Shown piece by piece: positions 10,286 to 20,965 of a stretch of DNA of 64,000 nt. Source of the DNA: Symbiodinium sp. CCMP2592 (taxonomy: Eukaryota > Sar > Dinophyceae > Suessiales > Symbiodiniaceae); NCBI GenBank assembly GCA_905221615.1, contig CAJNDT010001280.1, positions 292,910-356,909 of the forward strand. Direction: 5' to 3'. The notes under the pieces were generated by a model. It made no database searches. It had not been told where the DNA came from and saw nothing but the letters and a program-made list of their open reading frames with translations. Every line of letters starts with the position of its first letter. Position 1 is the first letter of the stretch. Position numbers and translations under genes: made by a program.

Positions 10286-11829
10286 TCAGAGCCGCCGAAA
10301 GGAAAGATCATTATCATCATCGGAGTCGAGATCCCGATCCGCAAAACGGGGTGTCAGAGAAAGCTCCCCAGTTTCGTTGCCTTCGAAATAGTTGTTCTGA
10401 ATGCTTTGAAGAGAGGTTGGCATCAGAGGTGCATTGTTCGGGAGCATGCTGCTGCCACAATACACGCGGATGCCATACCCAGCGTTGCCGCAAATCGAGG
10501 TGTCAGCAATTTTGGGCTGCGAGTTCCTCTCAATCAGAACCCCATGGCCTCCATGATGTTCTACAGAGCTTCCCCTCATCGACGCGTGAGCGTGGTCAGT
10601 GAAGCGCATGCCATTGCCGCGTGACTTGCGAATCCGGCACTCGCTGAAGCGAGGTGCAGTACCTATACTGAACTTAGAACCCTAGCAACAATTATAGTTT
10701 TAGCTGTTTCTTAGGGATTATAATAACGAAAACATAAAAATATTTCCAAGTACCCCTGAGGAGTACGGGCACCACTGACGAAAACCCCACCATCCACATT
10801 GCAGCGCACTAGGTGTAGCTGGCCCATGACGATGTACACGCACTGACCACGCATCTGTTCATTGCGGCAGCGAAAAGTGATGTTCTCGATGCAAGCAGCC
10901 TCGCCTGAGCTGCTGAGCTCATAAGCCCCCGCAAAAAAATGCAAACCTCCAGCTCTGTAAAAGAGGAATCATATTATAACCTCAAAAAGTGTAAACCTCC
11001 AGCTCTATAAAAGAGGAATCATATTATAACCTCAAAATATAAGTACAAAGTATACTCATGTGGTGACTATAAGTCGCCGGAAGTGAAGCCTCCCCAGCCC
11101 AACATCTTCGGCATGTGGTAGCCACCAAGGCCCGCAGAGACAAGGGCGCTCTCCCAGCCGGGAGCTTCCACAATCACATCCTAGGCGTTATAGGGTTTAG
11201 GGTTTAGGAGTTTAGGGGTTTAGGGTTTAGGGGTTAGAGGTTTAGGGGTTTAGGGCGTTACGGGTTCAGGGGTTTAGGGGTTAGGGGTTGTTTAGGGGTT
11301 TAGGGTTTATAGGGGTTCAGGGGTTAGGGGTTTTTTAGGGGTTTAGGGGTTAGGGGTTTTTTAGGGGTTTAGGGGTTTAGGGTTTAGGGGTTTAGGGGTT
11401 TAGGGCAGCCCCTGAATAATGCCTGCGCGCTTTTGTGTATACGATTCGCATTGTGGTAAGGAGACTCCAAAAAATGAGAAGGTCAAAAAGACTACTTCTG
11501 GGAGACCTGGCCACATGACTTGGCCCGAAGCCCAGCACGTAGCAGTTCTGCGTCACGCGCACCGTTTCCGAGTAGAGGCCTGGACGGACCAAAACGAGGC
11601 CCTGACCTACATCGCCTTCCTTGGCAAGACGGTTCATCGCCGCATTGATGCTCTTCTCCTCATCCGGTACCACGACGACTTTCTGGAAACTCCGCTCCAG
11701 ATACCACTTTAAGGAAAACTTGCGACAGGTCGCAACCGCTCCACGAAGAAAGCTTAGAATTGGCAGCCTCTCAAAGATGCGAACGACCACTTCGCGTGGT
11801 AGATGGGGCAAGGAGATGGCGTCTTGCAT
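10286..11829 (-). CDS. F-box / parallel beta-helix protein, four exons (FBXO10/11-like)
   Basis: Exons on the minus strand: 11829-11515, 11180-11078, 10952-10767 and 10662-10286. They join without a stop into 981 nt, 326 residues. Introns are GT-AG (11181-11514), GC-AG (10953-11077) and GT-AG (10663-10766). The ATG at 11827-11829 opens the first exon. Residues about 7-45 form an F-box (LPREVVVRIFERLP, then a Cys-Arg-Lys-Phe end), the Skp1-binding module of SCF ubiquitin ligases. From about residue 58 the protein shows the PbH1/CASH pattern of FBXO11: an Ala-rich helix, LVLVRPGLYSE, VLGFG, DVIVEAPG, AACIENITFRC, HGGHGVLIERN, and an acidic tail. The known family role is substrate recognition for ubiquitination through the beta-helix. 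At 326 residues it is much shorter than animal FBXO11, so it may be a minimal version. Exon limits were chosen by frame and homology pattern, and the GC-AG junction is the least certain. Upstream about 130 bp is AT-rich with no recognisable promoter. Confidence 0.8.
10663..10766 (-). mobile_element. Introner-like element forming intron 3 of the F-box gene
   Basis: The element body is 10663-10761 (99 bp) and is flanked by the 5-bp direct repeat AGTAC at 10658-10662 and 10762-10766. On the minus strand the intron starts with GTACT, the target duplication, and ends TATAG before the second GTACT. Splicing therefore removes the element plus one duplication copy and restores the reading frame exactly. 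Related copies lie at 445-542 and 38797-38881. Ends are CTATACTGAACTT and AAGTACCCCTGAG, weakly inverted. This matches the introner mechanism known from Micromonas, Polarella and Amoebophrya, in which a duplicated target supplies a splice site. Confidence 0.8.
10941..11036. repeat. 50-bp tandem duplication at the intron 2 / exon 3 junction
   Basis: Two copies with a 50-bp period (10941-10990 and 10991-11036) each contain, on the minus strand, TTCCTCTTTTA[C/T]AG followed by AGCTGGAGGTTT. The polypyrimidine tract, 3' splice site and first exon bases are therefore duplicated. The exon-proximal copy keeps the frame into exon 3, and the distal one would be a decoy acceptor. Confidence 0.65.
11181..11514 (-). 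other. Intron 1 of the F-box gene, filled with telomere-like repeats
   Basis: On the minus strand it begins GTGGCC after the codon CAT and ends CCTAG before GATGTG. It interrupts at phase 0 between the VLGFGPSH and DVIVEAPG segments of the beta-helix. About two thirds of it (11186-11405) is degenerate TTTAGGG repeat, oriented CCCTAAA relative to the gene. Confidence 0.6.
11186..11405 (+). repeat. Telomere-like TTTAGGG array
   Basis: About 30 degenerate units (TTTAGGG, TTTAGGGG, GGGGTTAGGGG) in the G-rich orientation on the plus strand. It lies inside intron 1 of the F-box gene, so it is an internal array and not a chromosome end. Confidence 0.8.
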
Positions 11830-11967
11830 GATCTCCGAAGCTCAAGATCTCAAGATTTTTTGGATCCTTTCAAAGTGTAATGTAGTAGGATCGAGTGTAA
11901 TGCTCTAGCTTTATAGTATAGCATATTAAATTAAGTTGTAGTATGATCTTCGGGCAGTTTGCAACTC

Positions 11968-12327
11968 TCAAGGAATCGCGGAGCAACCAACTGATAAGGC
12001 CTTTTGAAGCGCAGGGTATTGGATGAGTGTCTTATCAAAGAGCTGCGGTGTCGGGCTCCTGGCCGTCGTCGTTTGACTCGCACAGTCTGCATGCATCATG
12101 TAACGTGTATTCCGAATCCCGAGCTCATGCGGCCCAACATAAGCAGCCGTCAGTGCGAGAACAGCCACAACTTCCTCGCAACACCGCAACATCAACTCCG
12201 AAATAGCCAGCTGACCCACAAAGCAGACACAAGAACCGTTGGAATGACCTGCGATTTGTTTGGATGAAAATCCCCAGGTAGAGATGATCAAGCTTACCCG
12301 GAGAAGGCCTGGGTTTAGGAGTTTCAC
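11968..12327 (-). CDS. Possible small coding exon, unknown function
   Basis: A 119-codon minus-strand ORF just upstream of the F-box gene on the same strand. The middle stretch, around GQLAISELMLRCCEEVV, is helix-like and Cys-containing, with balanced composition and no repeat character. An overlapping frame at 12125-12415 is also open. No family is recognised. It could be an exon of an upstream gene or chance. Confidence 0.22.
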   Translation of the reverse strand: MKLLNPGLLRVSLIISTWGFSSKQIAGHSNGSCVCFVGQLAISELMLRCCEEVVAVLALTAAYVGPHELGIRNTRYMMHADCASQTTTARSPTPQLFDKTLIQYPALQKALSVGCSAIP

Positions 12328-12329
12328 CT

Positions 12330-14360
12330 ATAGCGGCCCTATCAGGGTTTTGTAGGGCATGAACATACCATGAAGGATGATAGGGGTATCTTACTAGCAG
12401 GTTCAGACCTTTCATCCGGGTTTCGGGCTTGGGGCTCAGGGTTTAGATGAGACTGGCAAGCTAGAAAGCCCTGTAGCCTAGAAAGCTCGTACCTTGACAG
12501 TGATGGGAAAGTCCAAGCACTCAAGGATCCACTCCACAGCATGCTTCTTCCGCTTGGAGTAGGGCTTGGCAGTAGGGCTTAAGGCTTAAGGATTAGCAAT
12601 GAACCACGGTTCTGCAAACAACAGAAGGAACTGCAAATGAGGGCCAATGACAATCTACAGCAGCTAAACCTCAACCCCTAGCCACCCCAAATAAACCCTG
12701 AACCCTAAACCCCAAGTTCTATGCTAGCCAAGGGACTTGGTGACTATCATGGCTCCCTCGCAGCGACAGACAGATTTGTGGGTTGCAAGACAGGGGCCTT
12801 CATCAGTGGACTGACACGGCTTAGGGTTTATGGTTTAGGGTTTGGGGTTTTGATGGCTTGGGGTTGGCAGTACACTAATTGCCTACTAAAACTACTGCCA
12901 GTCAGGGGCGAATAGTGACAGGGGTTGAGCTAAGAGTAATGCCGATTCGATGGTTGAAGTTGGCTTAGGACCCATCGGTGAATGGGATTTCAGAAGCCAG
13001 GGGTTCCGGTTGCGCTGCTCTTGGGCTGGCGAAAGTGGGAGGTCTTCACATTTTTGGTATCCTAATATAAGCGCCGTAATAATTAGAATGTGGTTTTGGG
13101 GACCATTATAACATATTTGTAATCAAGAACCCCAAAATAGTAAAGGTAATAATTAGGCCCCTATAGTAGAGTCATAGACTTGAGGAGCTTTGATTTGAGG
13201 AACGTGCCTTGGACATGGGATTCTCCCCTATGTGAACGATCTCAGCCTCCACAAGTACATGCCTAAACTCAAGGCTGGATTTAGGGTTTAGAGTTTAAGG
13301 GTTAAGGGTTTAGGGTTTAGGATGCCCAAACCCATCGTGCAAAGCCCCGCAAATACGTCAGACAAGCATCTACAAAAACATTGCAAGCAACACTGCCGAA
13401 AGCCTCAGAGTGTACAACCCAGCCAGCGACCGGCATTCAACGCAAAGCCCCGAACCCTAAACCCTGACCCTGGGTGGGAGTTTCTTAATGCGATGATTTG
13501 CGAGGAGTTGCCTTTTACGGTCTTGCCCCTAGGAGTTCCAGTATCTGGATTCCGTTTGCAGGACTACTTCTTGTCTGGATCCCATCTACGCCGCAAGCTT
13601 CTGCATGACTTTTCGGCACTGAACCCCATGTCCTTAGAATCATGCAGGGACAAAAGCATCTAGCATCAATTGAAGGGATCAGGAACGTGGGAACAGGATG
13701 ATCTCGACCCAGTTCAGGGAACAAGCCCAACCCCAAGCCACAGAGCCAGGTACTGCACCCAGTCTGCCCCACTGGGTTTTGCCCCCATTTTGGCCCGCAC
13801 CACTACGCTTCGATCATCTTAGACCCCCCCCCCCCCCCCGAAAACCCAGACCAAAGTTGAACCATTTTAGGGTTGAGGATGTAGGACTACCCATACTCTC
13901 GGATGCCCGTCTTTGTTCCCGGGGTACTTGTGGGGTGCCTCTGTGCGAGAGGTGCCATGCCAGCAGCAAAGCCAGGGGGATCAGCCTCGGACCAGCAGCA
14001 CAAGCCCAGGGAGTACGGAGGAATACTTCTACGAGCAATGCTGCTATTTAGGGTTTAGGGTGCTACACGCGTACCGCCTCAACAAGAACCACGGAATGAT
14101 TGAGAGACGATGTCGTCATGGCGCTCAACGCTTTGACCACTCACCCAGAACACCAAACTCTGAACCTACACTCCTCGAACTGGCAACATCCTAAGGTCGA
14201 TCCCGCGGACCCAAAGAATCTGTCCTCAACCTAGATCCTGAACCCTAGCCCACAGAACTCTGCAGAGCTCAAACCCCGAAGCCCCAAACCCCAGAACATA
14301 GTTATACACATACACTTAATTTAAAATGAACAGTTAATACACCTGTCTATACATACGCAA
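12330..14360. other. Gene-poor unique DNA with one MITE
   Basis: Apart from the family 7 copy (13067) and short telomere-like pieces (12825, 13270), both strands are open in places (13322-14194) without a recognisable domain. Confidence 0.4.
13067..13166. mobile_element. MITE family 7 (TAATAATTAGAATAAGG)
   Basis: Left end TATAAGCGCCGTAATAATTA, right end GTAATAATTAGGCCCCTATA, inner TTTTGGGGACCATTATA and complement. Other copies: 15467, 20867, 26455, 30365, 40928, 41370 and fragments at 1530, 32622 and 62940. Confidence 0.8.
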
Positions 14361-14365
14361 ATACA

Positions 14366-14445
14366 GACATGCATGCATGCATCCATCCATCCCTCCCTCC
14401 CTCCCTCCATCCATCAATCCATCCATCCATCCATTCCTCCATCCC

Positions 14446-14478
<33 letters not shown>

Positions 14479-14600
14479 CCATCAATCCATCCATCCATCC
14501 ATCCATCCGTTCATCCATCCCAGCATGCGGACATGCATGCACACATACGTGCTTACATACACATACATACATACACATACATACATACATACGTTCATAA
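14366..14600. repeat. CATC and CATA tetranucleotide microsatellite
   Basis: CATC/CTCC units to 14520, then CATGCACATA and ACAT units. All three forward frames read Ile/His/Pro/Ser repeats. Confidence 0.9.
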
Positions 14601-15466
14601 ACACATGTGCACTTAAACACATAGGGAAACTCACGGCTTCCAGCAGCTGAGCTTTTGGGCACTGCGCACACAGCAGCAACGAGGTAGGTCCAAGAAAAAA
14701 GCTCCTATCGTCACAGAAATGGCGTCTCGGAGTGGGATGGTAGGGTTTAGTGATTTGTTTAAGGGCTTAGCAGTTGAAGGTGTAGCGACGCAGGTTTAGA
14801 ATGTTCTTTGGGTTGATGCCGACATCGAGTTCCTAGAGATTGATCGGTGTTTGTTTCGGGTTGAAGGACTAGCCATCGTGTAGGCAGTAGAGTTTGGATT
14901 CAGGCTGTCGGGCTTCTACGCTACGTAGTTTACTAGCTGCTCCACGATGCAGGGCTTGCAGGTTGTTGGTCGGAGGGCCGATGTCGTGTGCTTTAGAATC
15001 GTTTCCTAGGCACTCTGAGGGTACCACTTCAGGCAATCCGTGCATCGATCATGCAAATATGTGGCACAAGTCCTACATCCGAAGCAAGTATCAACGGCTG
15101 CAAACGCCCCACTAGCGAAGACTAAAGGGCATGCTGAAGAACTTCAACTTGTGCCCCAAAGCCCAAGCAAGTCCTTCGTGCTCGGTCCCCGACCTAGACA
15201 GTTCTACACCTACCGAAGAGCCATATCTCTGAACCCGACAGATCACGATTCGGGTTGTACCATTTAAGGTTTCAAGTCATTGTATGGTCTAGGCTTCCAA
15301 AACCAGTCAGTCCTGCATACTTACGCTATGAACATTTCAGCCTAATCTGACAATCCAGGTTTCTGCAGATGCTAACTTGCTTCACAAGCAGTAAACCTTA
15401 AAACGCTAGTAGTTCTTCGTGCCCGACATCTCAAGCTCGACTTTACTTTTTCCCAAAACCCTACTG

Positions 15467-15573
15467 TAGGGGCCTTAACAATTAGAATAAGGTTTTGGGG
15501 GTTCCTTATTATAATTCTGGTAGAATGTCCCCCCCCCCCTCCCAACCCTAGTCTAATCATCAAGCCCCCTATG
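15467..15573. mobile_element. MITE family 7 copy
   Basis: Left end GTAGGGGCCTTAACAATTAG, inner AAGGTTTTGGGGGTTCC, a polyC run, right end AATCATCAAGCCCCCTA. Confidence 0.75.
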
Positions 15574-15805
15574 CTCACAGTTGAGCCCGGGGAGCACTCC
15601 TGGGAGTGCTCCAGGTCTCCTCCAGAGCAAATCTTCACGCCGAAGCAATAGCAGCGAAGGGTTTAGGTTCTAGGGTTTAGGCTTTAGGGCACAAGGAGCA
15701 AGATCCCTATAAGTGAGAGTGGAGATACCACCCTAAGAATTAAATAAACCACTTTTCGAGCTTCTACCGGGAGGGGTGCCCCGTTCCACACTGAGATTAA
15801 GGGAT

Positions 15806-16115
15806 GACACGTGTATGTATGCATGTATGTAGATAAGCATGTATGTATGTATGCATGCATGTATGTATGCTTCTATGCATGTATCTGCACATCCACCTGC
15901 ATACCACTCTATGTAGCGACAGCTGCCTGCCTACCTACCTACCTGGCTAAGCTCTTGGCTAACCACCTGCCTACCGACCGACCTATGTATCTGTCTATCC
16001 GACTGTCCATCTATCTACCTATGTGCCTATGTGCCTACCTACCTCTACCTATCTAACTATACACGTATCTACCTGGCTACATATCTGCTTACCTACCGGT
16101 CTATATCCATCCTAA
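15806..16115. repeat. TATG/CTAC tetranucleotide microsatellite
   Basis: GTATGTATGCATG followed by CTAC/CTGT units. Confidence 0.85.
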
Positions 16116-16957
16116 TTTTAATTACGGATGTATGCAAGTCGGACATCACGCTCTGAAGTGTCACCTACGGGTTGATGCTCGGTACGATCCTACTTATTTC
16201 TACACTCGCAAAGTCTCTAGGTCCTCAACTCAACCCTCCTGGCCGCGCTTGCGCATGCAATCCCGCAATCCCAATCCGAAAGTTGTAGAACGCACCACAA
16301 AAAGCTCCAAACAACTACAAAACCTGCCGGTATGACAAACTTCTGCATCGGGTTGCCTTAAACCTCGAGTGAACCGGCCGGAGGCGTCGGTGCTGCATGT
16401 AGGATCTGAAAACGAAAACCTGAACTACGAGCGGCTTGCAGTCGAAACCTCAGAAGGAGACAGAGCGAAGGCCAAGCAACTTCCAGCGGACTGCAGGTTT
16501 TCCCAATTCACAAAACCTAGCACCCGAGGGTCCTCAGCCCCTATGATGGCAAGATCCTATAATTCCCCAAATCAGAGCTAAGCAGACATCCCGAAAGCTC
16601 ATGACATCAAACAGGGTTCCCCTAAGATGGTCCCTCGGGATCATTCCGTACAGGCCCATGTACTGCAACGTTTGCGGCTTGAAGGTGTGCTTGTGGACCC
16701 TTCTACTGTAAACCTGTAAACTAGGATCCCTAAATCCCCCAACCCTAAACCTGAACCCCCAGAACAGCACCCTTAAACCCTAAATCCAACAACCACCAAA
16801 CCCCAAACTCCCCTAAACCCTAAACCCCCCCAATCCCTCAAACCTGAAACGCAGAAGATCGCTCTCCAGCCTTGCTGTGCTTTGGGTTCTGCAGGCTTCG
16901 TCGGCCTGGGGAAGCCGAAGCCCGTGGTTCTTAAAGTCTATAGAATCTATACCCAGA

Positions 16958-17036
16958 GGCCCCAAAGTAGTTCCTTTTTGGGATGAACCTATAGGATTCT
17001 AAGAATGAACCCACAAAAGGAACTACTATGGAGCCT
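16958..17036. mobile_element. MITE related to family 1
   Basis: Arms GGCCCCAAAGTAGTTCCTTT and AAAGGAACTACTATGGAGCC around AGGATTCT. Same subfamily as 4370-4449. Confidence 0.7.
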
Positions 17037-17147
17037 TAGGGTAGGGTCTATACCAGGAGCCCCCAAGGTCCCTTTAATAGAGTCCTTACAACCCTTAATA
17101 GTGGGTATTTGGGGGTATATTAGAGGGTTCTTGGGGTCTATAGGGTC

Positions 17148-17420
17148 TGTAGGGCCTAACTATGGGGTTTAGGGTTTAGTGTCTATAAACGTCTATAGGG
17201 TCTCTATAGGGCCTAATTATGGGGATTCGGGTTTAGGGTTTATGGGGTTTAGGGTTTAGTGTCTCTGGAGGCTATGGGGTTTAGAGTTTAGGGCTCAGTG
17301 TCTATAGGGTTTAAGGTTGAGGGGTTTAGTCTTACAGTTTCATTTGAAGTGTAAATAGGGGTGTTGGAGCAAGTTGAAGGACCAGGGCTTCTTCCAGGGG
17401 GTGGGTCTTAGGGTTCAGGG
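17148..17420 (+). repeat. Telomere-like block with GTCTATAGGG units
   Basis: GGGTTTAGGGTTTAGTGTCTATA recurs at about 17165, 17245 and 17280, mixing TTTAGGG with a GTCTATAGGG unit. Confidence 0.7.
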
Positions 17421-18056
17421 TTTGGGTGGTTTGGGGTTAGATAGGGTTTATAACTCTAGGAGTTTGCGGGTGGAGCAGCTCCCATGGGGCAAGGGCCTTG
17501 CATTGCTAGGGCTGTAGGACTGTCGGGTTTTGAGGCTCACGGCTTAGAAGTCTTTAGCGCTTTGGGTTTCGTCGTTCATTTTGTATGGAGCGTCTAGCGC
17601 TTGGGAGCCGTTTCTGAGAAGACAAATATGGAGCTTCGCCACGCTTTTAGACCTCAAAGCCCCAGAAGAACGCCGAGAGCCCTACGCCGCTTAATGCAGT
17701 AACATACCCGTAACTATATAGAAGATTTGGATTATTGAAAGGCATTGGGATGTCGGTGCGAAGCAGAAGCCTAAAATCTGATACTCGCTTGGTCACTACT
17801 TTACGAATACTTTGCCGGCATTGTTGTCAACATAGAACCACATCAACCCTGGAACACTTGAAGTCCATGATGCCTGAGATGTTGAGGATGCGACGAGGCC
17901 GGCCCTACTCCGTCATGCGGTGACCTGCATTCGCTACACGGCCATTGGTTTTGGCTCAGGGTTCAATTCAAGGCGGAGGGCTTGCAGCTTCGGGTCTAGA
18001 GTTCTGCCTTTTTCAGGCCGTAATTAGGGTGTGATTAGCGATAACATAAGTGTGTG

Positions 18057-18155
18057 TGTATGTAGAGATATATATATATATGTATATATGTAGTATGATG
18101 TATGTATGTATGTCTGTATGCATGTAGGTAGGTATGTATATATGTATGAATGTCT
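18057..18155. repeat. TA/GTAT microsatellite
   Basis: TATATA then TATG units. Confidence 0.85.
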
Positions 18156-18231
18156 GTTCATATATGCGAGGCACCACATAGTAGGAGGGTCACATGTTGC
18201 TCCGAGTGTTGAGGAAGAGTAGATACCACTA

Positions 18232-18372
18232 AACCCATAAACCCTAAACCCTAAACCCCAAACCCCTGAACCCCTAAACCCCTAAACCGTAAAGCCCCCT
18301 AAACCCTAAACCCCTGAGCCCCCAAACCGTAAAACCCCCTAAACCTCCAAACCCTTAAACCCCTAAACCCAA
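18232..18372 (-). repeat. Telomere-like repeat block (CCCTAAA)
   Basis: CCCTAAACCCC units with an interleaved CCGTAAAACCCC variant, directly preceding the 34-bp direct repeats at 18381. Confidence 0.8.
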
Positions 18373-18380
18373 CCCCCCTA

Positions 18381-18491
18381 GACCGAACCTTCTTCTGGTA
18401 TATTAGCCCCTGTATTTTAACGTTAAGAAACCATGTTTTTTAACGTTAAAAAACATGGACCGAACCTTCTTCTGGTATATTAGCCCCTGTA
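18381..18491. repeat. 28-bp perfect palindrome between 34-bp direct repeats
   Basis: The direct repeats 18381-18414 and 18458-18491 (starting GACCGAACCTTCTTCTGG) are identical. Between them, 18431-18458 is a perfect palindrome whose half is CCATGTTTTTTAAC, preceded by a second TTTTAACGTTAA. It could be a very short hairpin element with a long target duplication, or a solo recombination product. Confidence 0.8.
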
Positions 18492-18587
18492 AAGGCTCCT
18501 CTGAAGCCTTGAAGAGCCCCTGACTTGGGATCGGAGAACTTCAAGTGGGGTTGTGCTCCACAAAGCATTTTAGATACAACAACAGAT

Positions 18588-18595
18588 ATGAGAGT

Positions 18596-18655
<60 letters not shown>

Positions 18656-18745
18656 GACAGAGACAAAGCCAGAGCAAGAGGGAGAGAGAGAGAGAGAGCG
18701 CGCGAAAGAGAGAGAGAGAGAGAGAGACAAAATAGATAGATAGAT
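18588..18745. repeat. GA microsatellite
   Basis: GAGAGA runs with CAGAGAC interruptions and a GATA end. ORFs there are Arg/Glu or Ser/Leu artefacts. Confidence 0.9.
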
Positions 18746-19766
18746 AGAAAGAGCGAGAGTAGACAATAGACTAAACAGGGACAGAACGAGAGGGGCAGAA
18801 AGAAGGTATCCCAGAGTATACCTTACGTCCTAGCTATGTCCATCCTGTACTCCCCAAGTTGGTCCATTGGTCCACCGTCCCAGCGCAACAGAGCTTCGAT
18901 GCGCTCACCTTAGCCTTAGCTGCTGCATATCAGATAGTAACTTAACTTAACTTAATCAGTTATCAGAATAAAGAGCCATACTATGTACTATAGATCCCCA
19001 TTCTGGAAACGTTAATGACAAGCCCCGAACCCCCCAGTCCCCAAACCCGAAAACCTGAACCTTACTTGCAAACCTCCGATCTTAGTTGCTGAGTTCATAG
19101 GCCCCAAAAGTGTACACTTTCAGTTTACAGTGGGTAATAGTATCCCCAAAAGTGTAAAGTGTATCCACTCAGCTACCAAGGAATGGCTGCTAAACTCTAG
19201 TGCTTACATCGAAAGGAACCTGGTGGACCCCCTAAAGAAAATATGCCTGAAGCCACATAGCCGACAACAACACCCTATCCTGCTACCACATCCTGAAAGC
19301 TTTGCATCCCCTGAAGCCTTGAAGTTACTCTAAGCCCTAAACCCGAAATACCCCCCTAAACAAATCCCAAACAACACAAGAGAGGCAACCACGCCTGGGG
19401 CAAAGCTCCTCAGCTGTGCGGTTCAACGGGTCCCTTGGCAGCCTCAGCTGTGAGGCTTAGGGATTCCATGCATGTAGGGCTCAAGGGTTTGGCAATGCCG
19501 GGGTGCACTCCTTAGGCGGGACTATTGAAAAGTGAAATTACACGATCATGTTCCCACGGTCTGGCTGCCCCAAGTTACTTACTTACTGTAGAGGCACCCT
19601 CAATTGCAGAGGTCTTCGTCTAGTCCTCAAAGACTGAGACTTGAAATGCCCAAGCCCTAAACTGCACGGGCCATTGACGCAGATAGCGAAAACCCCCATG
19701 TAAACAGATAGCCTGAAGCTATTAGTCTAAAGACGGAAGGCTGAACCCGTGCAAAATGCACCCTAT

Positions 19767-19854
19767 ATGAGAGTTTCCGAAAATAGGGTACCCTAAATAG
19801 TATGATCCTTGCTATAAAAGCGCCCAAAATCAGCCCTCATGTTCGGAAACTCCA
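19767..19854. mobile_element. MITE family 6 (GGGAGTTTCCGAAAATAGGG arms)
   Basis: Arms TGAGAGTTTCCGAAAATAGG and degenerate complement ending GTTCGGAAACTCC. Copies at 32513, 40010 and 62513. Confidence 0.75.
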
Positions 19855-20104
19855 TCTCTCTACCAGAACACTGAGCCCTGTGCAATGGAGTCCTTTCGGA
19901 AGCTGCCATTCTCTCTACCAGCTCGCGCTTTCCAGGAAACCGTGCAATTCTCCGCGATGCTTTGCTTCTCGCGATCTCTCGGGCTCTACACGACAGAGTA
20001 AAGGAGATGTAGAGAGACAACAGACACAGGGATTTACTTCTTGGGTGTGAGAGTTTGGGGCTGAGGGTCTGGGGAAAACACCCGTCTGATTCTCTGCCGA
20101 AGCC

Positions 20105-20452
20105 ATGGAGCAACTACTGGTCTATGTCAAGCCGCGTCTGGGCCAAGGCATGTCATGCGACCAAGCCGTCATGAAACAAGCGCAAAGGACCGAGGCACAG
20201 CTCTGCAAAGAGACCGAGAGGGCGGCAGCCGAGCGAAGAAAAGTGCAAAAAGACAGCGCATGGCATACAGTTACAGGGAGGGAGAGAGATATAGAGAGAG
20301 TAGAGAGAGATGCAGGAACCCTCGAACGGGACAAGCGGCATAGAGGAGAGGAGCCTCACATCTCGTTTTGCTACAGTAGGGGTTCGGAGCCCACAAAGTC
20401 GAAACCCTACGGCCTGGACTCTACCTTAACCCCGAATAACACACCTTTTTAA
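20105..20452 (+). CDS. Possible short charged protein, unknown
   Basis: A 115-codon ORF with an ATG in good context (GAAGCCATGG). Residues 1-70 are hydrophilic and helix-prone with many Glu, Arg and Lys, suggestive of a short coiled coil. The C-terminal end runs into a MITE copy at 20420-20524, so the true 3' end may lie earlier or beyond an intron. GA-rich sequence biases the composition towards Glu/Arg, which weakens the case. Confidence 0.25.
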   Translation: MEQLLVYVKPRLGQGMSCDQAVMKQAQRTEAQLCKETERAAAERRKVQKDSAWHTVTGRERDIERVERDAGTLERDKRHRGEEPHISFCYSRGSEPTKSKPYGLDSTLTPNNTPF

Positions 20453-20524
20453 GGACTCATATAAGGAAATCATAATAAGGAACCCTAAAAGAACTAAAAA
20501 GGTAGGTTCTTTAGGGTCCAGGTA
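20420..20524. mobile_element. MITE family 8 (CTACCTTAACCC to GGGTCCAGGTAG)
   Basis: Shares CACCTTTTTAAGGACT, ATATAAGGAAA, CATAATAAGGAACCC and AGGTAGGTTCTTTAGGGTCC with the copy at 25935. A degenerate third copy lies at 20630-20705. Confidence 0.7.
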
Positions 20525-20866
20525 GACCCTCCTCGACTCCCTACACTAAGCCGTGTGACACCCTACCCACATGGACAACTCCTACAATTCTTCAGCTCCA
20601 AACCCCATAAGCCCGAAATCCGTTAAGCCCTACCCGGACCATGAAGAACCTGCCTTTTTTAAGAACTTTAAATTACCGGAGGAAACCATAATAAGGAGCC
20701 CTGAAGAATCTGAAGTTTGTCTAGAAGCCCTAAACCCCGGCGCCTGTCCAGAAGCAAACCGCAGCGGCGTCGCTGTCCGACGGGGAGACGAAGGCAACTC
20801 GGAGTGGAGTGTCCCTCTAGCAAAGAGGAAGAGTATCAGCATTCTGCTAAGTGCTTTCAGCAGCAA

Positions 20867-20965
20867 TATAGGCACCTTAACAAATTAGAATCGGGTTGTG
20901 GGCTGTGCTAGTTAAAGCATAACTATACTCAGGATAAGGAATAGTATGGGTAATTATCCAGACTT
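20867..20965. mobile_element. MITE family 7 copy
   Basis: Left end ATAGGCACCTTAACAAATTAG, inner TCGGGTTGTGGGC, right end ATAGTATGGGTAATTATC. Degenerate. Confidence 0.6.

Noticed and set aside
14369-14671. Ser/Pro/Ile/His-rich ORFs
   Set aside because: CATC/CTCC microsatellite artefacts open in all frames.
17938-17966. Possible degenerate spliced-leader relic (GGTTTTGGCTCAGG)
   Set aside because: Too short and with insertions compared with the leader; no coding sequence follows.
18446-18766. Ser/Leu and Arg/Glu ORFs
   Set aside because: GA dinucleotide repeat artefacts on the two strands.
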